DNA of 48,730 bases from Candidatus Saccharibacteria bacterium RIFCSPHIGHO2_12_FULL_44_22 (GCA_001790515.1 MGCS01000012.1:77543-126272); one strand, 5' to 3'; shown: positions 23,609-31,627, counted from the stretch's first letter. Notes: generated by a model not told the origin, from the sequence alone. A program made the numbers and translations.

Positions 23609-26132
23609 CTCAGCACCCAAAACAGATAACAGTGTGATTAGCATTGGTATTGATCTAGGTACAACTAACTCAGCAATCGCAATCAGCCAGAAGGGCGTGA
23701 TTGAGCATATCAAGAGCGGTCCAGGACAGCCCGAGTATACACCTTCTGTTTTTGGTGTAGATAAATCAGGAAATAAAATTGTTGGGCAGAAGGCTTATGA
23801 TAAGTTATTCAAGAGTGCATCAGATGAAGAGTTTGCCAATAATAAGGCAGAAGTAAAGCGTTTGATGGGCACGTCCGAGACGATACCCTTTGAGCGTCTT
23901 GGAGAATCAATGACGCCTGAACAGGTATCATCTGAGATACTCAAGAGTCTCGTTGAAGATGTTACTCGTAAATACTCTGACTTTTCAACACTTGCTGCGG
24001 TGATTACTATTCCTGCGTATTTTTCTTCTCTACAGTCTGAAGCTACGAAACGTGCTGGTGAGCTAGCGGGATTCAAGCAAGTAGTACTTTTGCAAGAGCC
24101 AATCGCAGCAGCTATGGCGTATGGGTTTGAGAATACTAAAGACCAGAACTGGATTGTATACGATCTCGGTGGTGGTACTTTCGATGTAGCATTGATCTCT
24201 TCGAAGGACGGAATTCTTTCGGTATTGGGTCATAATGGCGATAACTTTTTAGGCGGTAAGGACTTTGACCTTAAAATCGTAGACGAAATAATCAAACCTG
24301 CCATTCTTGAAAAATATATTTTGAAAGATTTTGATAGGAGTAATAATAAATACAAAGCTGTATTTGCCCGACTTAAGGCAATTGCCGAAGAGAAGAAAAT
24401 TGAGCTCTCGCAATACGACAAGGTCACTCTTGAAGTTGAAGATGTATTCAAGGATGACGACGGTAAGGACGTCTATGTATCAATTGATTTCACTCGTGCG
24501 CAATTTGAGGAATTAATAAGCCCACTTGTTAGTAAAACCGTTGATCTAACAAAGAAAACACTTGAAGACTCGGGTGTTCAGTTGCCTGCTGTTTCAAGAA
24601 TTGTTCTTGTAGGCGGACCAACTCAGATACCTTACGTGCGCGAATCCCTAAAGAACGAGTTCAAACTTGATATTGATTCTTCTGTTGATCCCCTTACTGT
24701 AGTTGCGAGAGGTGCTTGTGTTTACGGCCTCAGCCAACGCGTGTCACTGGATTTACTTGAACAGAGTAGCGGAGTTAGTAAAGAGACTTTGAAACTTGAA
24801 TTGCATTATGATTCAATGACTGCCGATGATGAGACAACAGTAGCAGGTAAGATCGCGGGGCTAGCTGATGTTGAGGATGATTACTTCGTACAGATTCAGT
24901 CGGATAGTGGTACATACAGCAGTTCAAAGATTCGTCTAAAGAATGGTAAGTTCTCTGATACAGTAGCTGTTGAAAAAGGTAAGACAGGTACATTCTGGAT
25001 TTATTTATTCGACGAGGATAGTAACGTTGTCCCAGTATTTCCCGAGTCGTTTTCAATAACACACGGGCTCACGGTATCAGGCGCGCCTATTCCGCATGGA
25101 ATCGGTGTAGTGTATGCAAAAAGAGGTTTTGATAACGACTTCCAGTTTAAAGAGGCGTGCGATCTTTACTTTGATAAAGACAGTAAGCTCCCTCTGAAGG
25201 ATACAAGGTCATATAAAACAGCATGGAAATTGCACAAAAACCAAGACAATAGCCTCCCTATCAAGATTTACGAAGGCGAATCATCAAACCCAGAGCATAA
25301 TGATGTAATTAGCACGCTTCACATTAAAGGCGATGAGTTGCCTTATGATTTGCCTGAAGGAACGGACGTTGATATTACAATCATGGTTGATGAATCGAGG
25401 GCGGTAAAGATTGAGGCGTACATACCGAGCATTGATAAGACTCTGGACGTTCGTGCTGACAGGTATGCTCAGCCAGTCGATACGAAGAAGTTGGCGGTTG
25501 ATCTTGAGACTCAGAGGAGTCGACTCAAGAAAGTGGCGAGCGGTATACCTGAAGATGAACAGTCTAAACTTGAAAATCAGATCGACTCTCTCGAAACAAA
25601 CATCAAGAACTCAGAGAATGACACGGATGATCGTCAAAAAGCCGAACGTGACATGCGTGAATTGAAGTCAGATTTGGAAAAGATTGAGCAAGACAGGTCT
25701 ATACCTCAACTTAGTGATGACTTCCATGAGAAACTTCAATCTCTAAGGGGTGTACTGGATGCCGTAGACGATCAAATTGAACGTACGAGGATTGCGGATG
25801 TATTGAGTTCTATTGAAGCAGAGGGTGAAAGGGCAATTGCCGATAAGGATAAAGAGCTTCTCGTGAGACTCAACGAGCAGCTTCAGGGCTTGATTATGGC
25901 GATACTAATGGAAGACCCTGCTCTATGGGTTGGCTGGCTTAACAACATAAAGGCACGAAAAGATGAGCTTACGAACAAGACAGTGGCCGAGCATCTTATC
26001 GCAAAGGCTGATGAAGCGGTGGCGAACGGTGATGTTCAGTCATTAAAGCAACATGTGCGTGAGTTGATTGAACTACTTCCGGACGATACTGAAGACGAAA
26101 TCAGACAGGGAATGTCGGGAATTACTCGATAA
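23598..26132 (+). CDS. Atypical Hsp70 with inserted beta-domain and long coiled-coil tail
   Basis: An 844-aa protein. Residues 14-385 are an intact Hsp70 nucleotide-binding domain: IGIDLGTTNSAIA (phosphate 1), VITIPAYFSS, YDLGGGTFDVALIS (phosphate 2), VLVGGPTQIPYVRESL (adenosine). Instead of the usual linker and substrate domain, about 90 residues of a beta-rich domain follow (about 395-490, FVQIQSDSGTYSSSKIRLKNG, TGTFWIYLFDED). Then comes a recognisable substrate-binding beta-domain (PIPHGIGVVYAKRG ... LPIKIYEGE ... VKIEAYIP), and from 625 a long helical, partly coiled-coil region. DnaK is about 630 aa, so this is a derived chaperone. It overlaps the GrpE-like gene and the J-like gene (TAATG), in a tight four-gene operon. 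Confidence 0.9.
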   Translation: MKNSSAPKTDNSVISIGIDLGTTNSAIAISQKGVIEHIKSGPGQPEYTPSVFGVDKSGNKIVGQKAYDKLFKSASDEEFANNKAEVKRLMGTSETIPFERLGESMTPEQVSSEILKSLVEDVTRKYSDFSTLAAVITIPAYFSSLQSEATKRAGELAGFKQVVLLQEPIAAAMAYGFENTKDQNWIVYDLGGGTFDVALISSKDGILSVLGHNGDNFLGGKDFDLKIVDEIIKPAILEKYILKDFDRSNNKYKAVFARLKAIAEEKKIELSQYDKVTLEVEDVFKDDDGKDVYVSIDFTRAQFEELISPLVSKTVDLTKKTLEDSGVQLPAVSRIVLVGGPTQIPYVRESLKNEFKLDIDSSVDPLTVVARGACVYGLSQRVSLDLLEQSSGVSKETLKLELHYDSMTADDETTVAGKIAGLADVEDDYFVQIQSDSGTYSSSKIRLKNGKFSDTVAVEKGKTGTFWIYLFDEDSNVVPVFPESFSITHGLTVSGAPIPHGIGVVYAKRGFDNDFQFKEACDLYFDKDSKLPLKDTRSYKTAWKLHKNQDNSLPIKIYEGESSNPEHNDVISTLHIKGDELPYDLPEGTDVDITIMVDESRAVKIEAYIPSIDKTLDVRADRYAQPVDTKKLAVDLETQRSRLKKVASGIPEDEQSKLENQIDSLETNIKNSENDTDDRQKAERDMRELKSDLEKIEQDRSIPQLSDDFHEKLQSLRGVLDAVDDQIERTRIADVLSSIEAEGERAIADKDKELLVRLNEQLQGLIMAILMEDPALWVGWLNNIKARKDELTNKTVAEHLIAKADEAVANGDVQSLKQHVRELIELLPDDTEDEIRQGMSGITR

Positions 26133-27955
26133 TGTCAAAGTTATTTTCTGAAAATGCGTACAGTATACTCGGGCTTGATACGAGTGCATCTCAGAAGAAT
26201 ATAACTAAACGATCAAAGGAGATTCTTCATCAGCTGTTTATGGATGATAGTCCAGAATACGAGACCGACATATCTTCAATTAACCAGTCGCTACGCAGTG
26301 AGGCATCGGTAAATGATGCGGTACAGCGTTTAAGCTCGCCCGTGAAGCGTATTCAGGAGTATTTCTTCTGGTTCGAAATTGAAGGTGGCGATGATGAGAA
26401 GAATCTGGCACTGCTACGAGATGATCAGTATGACGAAGCCCTCGATAACTGGAAAGATCGTTCAGAGAAGAGCTACACGGCAAAGAGGAACCTTGCAATC
26501 TCTAGTTCGTTGCTAGCAAGTAAGACAGGCTATAAGAAGCACCTCAAGCTCTCGTTAGACGCCTGGAAAGAAGTTGTTGAATCGGATAAGTTTTGGTCTC
26601 ATTTTGAGAAAGTTTATGCGTTGAATGATGAGATAGGTACGAGCAGCACGGCGCTGAATGAGTTTCGTAAAAAAGTAACTGATTACTTGTCGGACTTCTA
26701 TACTGACGTAAGTCGTGCGAAGCAGGATAATAGCATTTTCGCCGCATTTAGTGCAGCCTTCGGCGTAAAGGGTCAAAAGGTACAAGATGAAGTTCTTGCA
26801 CCTATCTTTGATCAGATAAATAGCGCGGCTGAACAACTTAGAGGTCTCGATGCAAGTGCAGATGGCAAACTCTCACCTCAAGAGTCTATGACTATCAAGC
26901 GCCTTACGAAGAAGATTCAGGATTTATTTCAGGAGATTAAAGACCTTGGGCTTTACGAAGACTCTCAAAGCAAGGCGATGCGTGACAAGGCTGCGGACGC
27001 TCTCAATATAGTAGGTGTCGATTTGTTTAACAATTTAGATGAAGACGCAAAAGCTCTTGTTCTGATAAAGCTCGCGAAGTCTCTTGCTATAGGCCCGGCG
27101 GTTATTAGTCAGATTAATAAAAACGCTGACTACATTCGCGAAGTTACATCTCACAAGAAGGTAATTACGCCTATCAATGACCTTATTGAGAAAAACGAAT
27201 ATGATGATGCGCTCGTATTGCTTGATCAGGCTCAAAAGGCTAATAAGGGTGACGATACGTTACAAAAGTATTTCACGATGCGTATACGCTGGTGTGTAAC
27301 CGCTGTTGCTGATCGGGATTTTGAAGAGGCTCAAAGACTATTCAAGGCCGAACGCTACGAAGAGGCATTTGAGAAGTTCAAAGAGGTGTATGAGTTTATA
27401 TATTCCTACATTGTAGACTTCGATATTGATGTGAAGGCCTTGGATAATGTACTAAACACGTTGTGGCGCAAGCTAGAAAACCTCGATTCTAATAGTGTGA
27501 ACGACGCCGAGAGTTACAGGACTCAGGTTATTGAAAATAGTAATTATGATGAAGAGGAAAGTTTCGAGCGCCCTGTAATATCTTTGTTAATGAACTCCGC
27601 TATATTCCAAAGAATGGCTGAGCAAATCCCAGAAATTAAGAAGCAGAACAAGGCGAACGGAGTCAAGAAAGTAATCTGGAATCTCGTTATATGGGGTGCG
27701 ATCATAGGTTTTATCGCTATTGTAGGCTCTAATAATGGAGGTTCAGATTCGAGCAGTTCATCATCTAACTCGGCTTGGCAAACTTGCTCAGACGAGTACG
27801 ATGCACTGAGCAGCCAGCTCACTTCTGTCGAGTCTCAAATGGATAGTTACGACGCGTCTGGTGATACCGAAAGCTACAATAGCCTTGTACCACAGCAGAA
27901 CGAACTTGTTGCTGATGTAAACGCTAAATCTACTGAATGTAATGGATTGAGGTAA
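26132..27955 (+). CDS. Membrane-anchored J-like protein lacking HPD
   Basis: A 607-aa protein. Residues 7-80 resemble a J-domain (ENAYSILGLDTSASQKNITKRSKEILHQLF ... VNDAVQRLSSPVKRIQEYF), but the His-Pro-Asp loop needed to stimulate Hsp70 is replaced by FMDDSP. A long helical region follows with TPR-like repeats (RDFEEAQRLFKAERYEEAFEKFKEVYEF). A single transmembrane helix lies at about 514-534 (VIWNLVIWGAIIGFIAIVGS), then a Ser-rich linker and an extracytoplasmic helical tail with two cysteines. It starts one base before the end of the Hsp70 gene. It probably tethers the chaperone system to the membrane and recruits Hsp70 in an HPD-independent way (inference). Confidence 0.75.
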   Translation: MSKLFSENAYSILGLDTSASQKNITKRSKEILHQLFMDDSPEYETDISSINQSLRSEASVNDAVQRLSSPVKRIQEYFFWFEIEGGDDEKNLALLRDDQYDEALDNWKDRSEKSYTAKRNLAISSSLLASKTGYKKHLKLSLDAWKEVVESDKFWSHFEKVYALNDEIGTSSTALNEFRKKVTDYLSDFYTDVSRAKQDNSIFAAFSAAFGVKGQKVQDEVLAPIFDQINSAAEQLRGLDASADGKLSPQESMTIKRLTKKIQDLFQEIKDLGLYEDSQSKAMRDKAADALNIVGVDLFNNLDEDAKALVLIKLAKSLAIGPAVISQINKNADYIREVTSHKKVITPINDLIEKNEYDDALVLLDQAQKANKGDDTLQKYFTMRIRWCVTAVADRDFEEAQRLFKAERYEEAFEKFKEVYEFIYSYIVDFDIDVKALDNVLNTLWRKLENLDSNSVNDAESYRTQVIENSNYDEEESFERPVISLLMNSAIFQRMAEQIPEIKKQNKANGVKKVIWNLVIWGAIIGFIAIVGSNNGGSDSSSSSSNSAWQTCSDEYDALSSQLTSVESQMDSYDASGDTESYNSLVPQQNELVADVNAKSTECNGLR

Positions 27956-27958
27956 GGA

Positions 27959-29029
27959 ATGAGTACACTAACGAAGCCGCTTCTATATAACGGATATAAA
28001 ATTAACGACAAGTTAAGCGTAACTGGACGTATCGAAAAAGTTTTCTTTACGGAGGTTTATAACCTATCTGATGGCAGGTTTCTGTATCTATTCACCAATA
28101 TCAAGTCAAATGAAGTTAGGGGCGATAATGACCAACTTATTAGAATTGAGGCTAGTGGTAGTGAGTACCTCGGGTTGATTACAGATTCATACTCTCAAGA
28201 GCAGGTTACGAAAATTATAGACAGTCTAACTGAACTCAAGGGCTTTGATGCAGTTGCTGGTATGCGTGAACTAAAGCAGGTGCTTGTAGAAGATGTGATT
28301 AACCCACTACAAAATCCAGAAAAGTATGAGAAGTTTAAGCTCTCAATCCCGAATGGCGTAATCTTATTTGGGCCTCCAGGATGCGGTAAAACCTATATCA
28401 TTAGAAAGTTGGCCGAGGAGATTAATTACAACTTTGTAGAGATTAAGCACTCTGATATTGCCTCGTCATATATTCATGGAACCGTTGGTAAAGTCGGGCG
28501 TTTGTTCGATGCCGCGAGGTCTAAAGCTCCCTCGATTGTTTTCATTGATGAAATCGAAGGCATTGTACCTAAGCGCGACAGTCTAGGTGAAAGCTCGCAA
28601 CATAAACAGGAAGAGATAAATGAGTTTTTGATGCAATTAAATGATGCTGCGAAGGATAAAATCCTCGTAGTAGCTGCAACTAACCGACCGCAGCTTATTG
28701 ACCCTGCATTATTAAGGGCGGGTCGAATGGACAAGCGTATCTTCGTGGGTCCACCAGATGAAACGGCGCGCCAAGAGCTGTTCAAATTGTTTCTCTCTGA
28801 TAGGCCAACAAGTGAAATAGACTACGCGAAGCTCGCAAGTCTTACTGCCAACTATGTAAGCGCAGACATTGAATATATGGCAACAGAAGCTGCTAGAGAA
28901 GCCGTTGCACGTGACCTTGATACTGTTGATCAATCTACCATCGAGAACGTCATTAGCGTTACTCAGCCTTCTATTAGTGAAGAAGAGCTGGCGATGTATG
29001 AAGATTTCAGGAAGCTACAGAGGTGGTAG
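27959..29029 (+). CDS. AAA+ ATPase, Cdc48/FtsH-like single ring
   Basis: A 356-aa protein with a 90-residue N-domain and one classical AAA module: FDAVAGMRELKQVLVEDVINPL, Walker A GPPGCGKT (138-145), Walker B IVFIDEIEG (Asp197, Glu198), the second region of homology with AATNRPQLIDPALLRAGRMDKRI including arginine fingers, and a C-terminal helical lid. There is no protease domain and no FtsH-type transmembrane segment. It lies 3 bases after the J-like gene and closes the operon. With GrpE-like, Hsp70 and J-like proteins it forms a disaggregase-like set in which a Cdc48-type ring replaces ClpB (inference). Confidence 0.92.
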   Translation: MSTLTKPLLYNGYKINDKLSVTGRIEKVFFTEVYNLSDGRFLYLFTNIKSNEVRGDNDQLIRIEASGSEYLGLITDSYSQEQVTKIIDSLTELKGFDAVAGMRELKQVLVEDVINPLQNPEKYEKFKLSIPNGVILFGPPGCGKTYIIRKLAEEINYNFVEIKHSDIASSYIHGTVGKVGRLFDAARSKAPSIVFIDEIEGIVPKRDSLGESSQHKQEEINEFLMQLNDAAKDKILVVAATNRPQLIDPALLRAGRMDKRIFVGPPDETARQELFKLFLSDRPTSEIDYAKLASLTANYVSADIEYMATEAAREAVARDLDTVDQSTIENVISVTQPSISEEELAMYEDFRKLQRW

Positions 29030-29107
29030 TCATGGTCAAAGCCGTTGAATGTATCATTACACGATTGTTGCGCTAAGGTATTGCTGGGATAGTTTTACCT
29101 CTTTTGC

Positions 29108-29163
29108 TATACTTACGATAGCTTGGTAGTATTTTGTTCTGAATACTTCAACTAGGGTGCACC
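29108..29163 (+). pseudogene. Decayed tRNA gene with promoter and CCA end
   Basis: TATACT (29108-29113) precedes GATAGCTTGGTAGTA, which looks like a D-arm, then a 5-bp arm GTATT...AATAC and an end CTAGGGTGCACCA. Acceptor 5' strand and T-arm are missing. The terminator starts at the CCA. It may be expressed as a roughly 80-base RNA. Confidence 0.45.
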
Positions 29164-29202
29164 AAAGAAAAAAGACTAATCTATTTAGTCTTTTTTCTTT
29201 GG
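29162..29202 (+). terminator. 18-bp perfect terminator after the decayed tRNA
   Basis: CCAAAGAAAAAAGACTAA (29162-29179) pairs exactly with 29185-29202 around a 5-base loop. It has the same style as the terminators of tRNA-Arg(TCG) and tRNA-Pro, whose stems also start at the CCA end. Confidence 0.8.
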
Positions 29203-29217
29203 CATGCGCGCTGGCGA

Positions 29218-29320
29218 AGAATCGAACTCCCGAAAATGTGCTTGCACGTTTTGACGGGAAGTTCGGCACAGTGAATGAAGTAAGAGAAAGCGCGTAGCAT
29301 TTTCTCTTACAAATGAACGA
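29218..29320. repeat. Structured element A: two hairpins with a tRNA T-arm-like sequence
   Basis: Hairpin 1 spans 29223-29265 (CGAACTCCCG...CGGGAAGTTCG outside, GAAAATGTGC/GCACGTTTT inside); the outer left arm is the complement of a tRNA T-arm. Then comes GCACAGTGAATGAA, hairpin 2 (GTAAGAGAAA 29280-29289 with TTTCTCTTAC 29301-29310), and AAATGAACGACGGA. The same order occurs at 32830-32924 with different paired sequences. The 29030-29352 gap contains only this, the decayed tRNA and its terminator. Confidence 0.5.
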
Positions 29321-29352
29321 CGGAGCGAAACAAAGTGAAGCGCATTCCCCAC

Positions 29353-30135
29353 TTACTCCGCCATCATTATCCTCATAATATCTCCATATACCCGGCGGGC
29401 TGTAGCATAGTTCTGTTCAGAGACCCTGGCATAATGCTCCATCATAATCCCATCATTTACTTCCAAAACCATACTTTGACCATCTTGCAGAATGATAATA
29501 TCCACGGCAGCCAAATGTAACCCCAAGGCCTGTCGCGCAGACAATGCTAATTTTACGATCGCGCTATCCGGAACAATATTGCGTGGTACCGCTCCCTTGC
29601 CCAAATTAAACATCAGTAGTTCACTACTGGGTATTGGTAACTTTTCGTACGACAATAACACCTTGTCGTCTAATACAATCAGTCGTATTTCTTGTTGAAT
29701 GTTGTAATACGGAGAAACAGCCCACGCCTCAATACCAGATTGCTCTATCCATTCTTCGGCTGACTGTCGGGATTTTAGCCGTCTGACTCCATGGCCGCTT
29801 GTGCCAGCCAGCGGCTTTACGACAATATCTTGCCAATTGTCATTAAACGAAGCACCGCCGACACCCACCTTTGTTCGCAGTAACGTATGTTCAACCGCAG
29901 CGACATCATTTGCACGAAGTATTTGATATGCAGCAACTTTATCGGAAGCGATCATGGATGCAACACTATTATTAATATCAAACTTATAGCCGATGATTCG
30001 CCGAACAGTATCTGTGGATTCCAATTCAATTACCCAATCATCAGAATAAGTACGTAAAGTGCATCCTATATCACTCGCAATCTGTCGTACGATCTTTGGC
30101 AGCCACCTATCGATAATATATTCACCTGTTTGCAT
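29353..30135 (-). CDS. ATP-grasp ligase, RimK-like
   Basis: A 260-aa protein. ATP-grasp features: VVKPLAGTSGHGVRRLKS (the Lys/Gly-rich ATP loop), WAVSPYYNIQQEIRLIVLDDKVLLSYEKL, GAVPRNIVPDSAIVKLALSARQALGLHLAAVDIIILQDGQSMVLEVNDG, where the final Glu-x-Asn binds Mg-ATP. The N-terminal 90 residues are the pre-ATP-grasp domain (YKFDINNSVASMIASDKVAAYQILRANDV). RimK-type enzymes ligate amino acids to proteins or peptides; the substrate here is unknown. TATAAT (30147-30142) ends 6 bases before ATG 30135. It is divergent from tRNA-Arg(TCT). Confidence 0.85.
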   Translation of the reverse strand: MQTGEYIIDRWLPKIVRQIASDIGCTLRTYSDDWVIELESTDTVRRIIGYKFDINNSVASMIASDKVAAYQILRANDVAAVEHTLLRTKVGVGGASFNDNWQDIVVKPLAGTSGHGVRRLKSRQSAEEWIEQSGIEAWAVSPYYNIQQEIRLIVLDDKVLLSYEKLPIPSSELLMFNLGKGAVPRNIVPDSAIVKLALSARQALGLHLAAVDIIILQDGQSMVLEVNDGIMMEHYARVSEQNYATARRVYGDIMRIMMAE

Positions 30136-30159
30136 TCCCTCATTATAGCCGTACTTTGC

Positions 30160-30165
30160 TATAAT
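30160..30165 (+). promoter_or_regulatory. TATAAT -10 of the tRNA-Arg(TCT) transcript
   Basis: TATAAT on the plus strand, back to back with the ATP-grasp -10 (30142-30147, minus). The transcript should start near 30172, about 110 bases before the mature tRNA. Confidence 0.6.
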
Positions 30166-30171
30166 GTTACC

Positions 30172-30280
30172 TAATGCTCCGGTAGCTCAGTGCGTAAGCC
30201 TGCGAACTAATTTATATTTAGCAAGCTCTATCCACTGATTTTTAACAACGGACGCAGGATTCTGTACATATTTTACTTAC
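30172..30280 (+). ncRNA. tRNA-like structured leader of tRNA-Arg(TCT)
   Basis: The leader begins with GCTCCGGTAGCTCAGTG (30176-30192), 16 of 17 bases identical to the 5' end of tRNA-Arg(TCT) itself. It then has GCGTAAG-CCTGCG (30192-30204), which can pair with CGCAGG (30253-30258) and CTTACGC (30276-30282), and GCTCTATCCACTGA (30225-30238), the exact complement of TCAGTGGATAGAGC in the mature tRNA (30292-30305). The two pairings are alternative folds that either sequester or free the tRNA D-arm. The plan parallels the tRNA-Lys leader. Confidence 0.5.
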
Positions 30281-30356
30281 GCCCCGGTAGCTCAGTGGAT
30301 AGAGCAAGAGACTTCTAAGCTTTTGGCCGTTGGTTCGATTCCAACCCGGGGTACCA
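30281..30356 (+). tRNA. tRNA-Arg(TCT)
   Basis: A 76-base cloverleaf: acceptor GCCCCGG/CCGGGGT, D-arm GCTCAGTGGATAGAGC, anticodon loop CTTCTAA (anticodon TCT), T-arm GTTGGTTCGATTCCAAC, encoded CCA. The anticodon stem has a mismatch (A31/G39) and a wobble pair. Its last 15 bases (CAACCCGGGGTACCA) are repeated exactly at 32953-32967. Confidence 0.92.
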
Positions 30357-30434
30357 TTTCTCGTTAACAGATGTAATTTAGTTCGAACCTTATAGACCGT
30401 TTTATCGCTCTATCTGTTACCCAGTTCTAACTTA
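30351..30434 (+). repeat. Direct repeat R1 (tRNA-Arg 3' end plus flank)
   Basis: Begins with the GTACCA of tRNA-Arg(TCT) and continues TAACAGAT, TTTAGTTC, TAGACCGTT, ATC.GTTA, AGTTCTA. It aligns with R2 at 31645-31726 over its whole length at roughly three quarters identity by eye. TAACAGAT and ATCTGTTA inside it are an inverted pair. Confidence 0.7.
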
Positions 30435-30444
30435 AACATTGTTA

Positions 30445-30855
30445 TTAGCTTAAATACTCAAGTCTCTTAAGAAGAGTCTTTGTCGGTGGGTTAAGATCAT
30501 AATTCTCCAGCTCGCCCGGTACTGCCCATTCTAAAGTCTCATTTTCATTAACAGGTTTCGGTTCACCAGTGTCAATCTCACAAATTGCATCAATATATAC
30601 AAATCGCTTCTCTTCACCATCATGATCGACTTTTAACTCTTCATCCCACCAAAGCTTCTCACTAATGCGAACTTTAAAATTCCATCGTGTCTCTAATTCT
30701 TTATTTAGAAGATCTTGCACCGAACCTTCACCGTCGATTCTTCCCCCGAATAAAGCCCATAATTCCTTATACGGACTTTTTGCTGAATCCATTTTACGAA
30801 GAAGTATTTTATCTTCGGAGTTTACAACTGCAACTGCCATTAATACTGTTTTCAT
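30445..30855 (-). CDS. Nudix-fold protein with degenerate Nudix box
   Basis: A 136-aa protein with the Nudix fold: MKTVLMAVAVVNSEDKILLRKM, WALFGGRIDGEGSVQDLLNKELETRW, and a C-terminal helix. In the Nudix box the consensus REUXEE is KELETR, so the two metal-binding glutamates are replaced by Thr and Arg; hydrolase activity is doubtful. It may be a binding or regulatory protein instead. The start ATG 30855 has -10-like TAAGAT 8 bases upstream. The gene is the first cassette next to tRNA-Arg(TCT), transcribed toward the tRNA. Confidence 0.85.
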   Translation of the reverse strand: MKTVLMAVAVVNSEDKILLRKMDSAKSPYKELWALFGGRIDGEGSVQDLLNKELETRWNFKVRISEKLWWDEELKVDHDGEEKRFVYIDAICEIDTGEPKPVNENETLEWAVPGELENYDLNPPTKTLLKRLEYLS

Positions 30856-30883
30856 ATATTCTTATCTTAACACCATGGCTTTA

Positions 30884-30913
30884 ATTTCATACAACACGCT
30901 GCACCAAATCTGA
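30884..30913 (+). repeat. tRNA-end-like boundary site S1
   Basis: Contains CACGCTGCACCAAATCTGA and matches S2 (31628-31657) at 24 of 30 positions without gaps. S1 and S2 flank the CPBP-like gene as direct repeats. Confidence 0.6.
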
Positions 30914-31008
30914 AAAATATTTACATACATTCCTGAAACTTGTTCAAAGTAGATGATTTGACCTTTAGGCTTAGTTTCATAGCTCGCTATCATGTTTATG
31001 TTAAGATA

Positions 31009-31617
31009 ATGGCAACGATGAAACCACGAATCAATACAGTTCTTCTTACTTTAATACTTTCATCACTATGGTTGCTCGTGTGGTCGTTGACTCATGGCTT
31101 TTTCATGAACGACAACTTAATGAGCCTACTGCCTGGTGATTTTAATCAGAAATATATTACTGCAAGTCTCTATATCCTTATAGTCATAATTGGTTCATTC
31201 TTTATTCTTCCAAAAATTCGTAAGAAGAATCTAACTAAATCAAAGCTTATTTATCTGTATCTGATTCCTCTGTCTCTAATTGCCGCTCTGCCTATCCACT
31301 ATAGTCTCACGCTCAATCCAGCTGTATACATACTCATGATTCTCATATCTTGCTTCTGGCAAGATTACTTAACCTTTGGCATTTACCAGACAGAGCTAAG
31401 TAAGAGGCTGAGACCCTTGGCGACCATTCTTACGGTTGCGACAGTCTTTTTCTTAGGCCATTTCATCTTTTACTTAGATATCTTAAATCAACAATCAATA
31501 TTTAGCTGGTTGATGATTGCAATTGCAGGACTAGCACTTGCTACGATTCGATATAAAACAAATAATGTCTACACCTCTAATGTAATACACCTTAGTTTTT
31601 TGCTATTAGTTGTATAG
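31009..31617 (+). CDS. CPBP-like intramembrane protein with altered first motif
   Basis: A 202-aa protein with about six transmembrane helices. The segment CFWQDYLTFGIYQTELSKRL sits where CPBP (CAAX/bacteriocin-processing) proteases have EExxxR, but the two glutamates are Gln-Asp. The second motif FxxxH is present (FFLGHFIFY) and the third is weak (NVIHLSF). It is therefore a CPBP relative of doubtful protease activity. ATG 31009 or 31018 is the likely start (TAAGAT at 31002-31007); the frame open to TTG 30940 is unsupported. Bounded by S1 and S2 as a single-gene cassette. CPBP members often act in immunity or peptide processing. Confidence 0.65.
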   Translation: MATMKPRINTVLLTLILSSLWLLVWSLTHGFFMNDNLMSLLPGDFNQKYITASLYILIVIIGSFFILPKIRKKNLTKSKLIYLYLIPLSLIAALPIHYSLTLNPAVYILMILISCFWQDYLTFGIYQTELSKRLRPLATILTVATVFFLGHFIFYLDILNQQSIFSWLMIAIAGLALATIRYKTNNVYTSNVIHLSFLLLVV

Positions 31618-31627
31618 GTTAGTTCTT

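Larger units (their letters stand above)
18986..29205. mobile_element. Integrated element at tRNA-Gly with recombinase, RepA-like ATPase and Hsp70/AAA+ cargo
   Basis: The left end is defined by the serine recombinase gene reading into tRNA-Gly. Backbone genes are all on the minus strand (recombinase, RepA-like ATPase, two small genes), and the chaperone cargo operon is on the plus strand. The right end is uncertain: after the AAA+ gene (stop 29029) come a decayed tRNA, a terminator and a 15-base inverted copy of the tRNA-Gly T-arm strand (29218-29232 versus 19032-19046). No long direct repeat of the tRNA end was found, so the exact att sites are not resolved. Confidence 0.6.
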
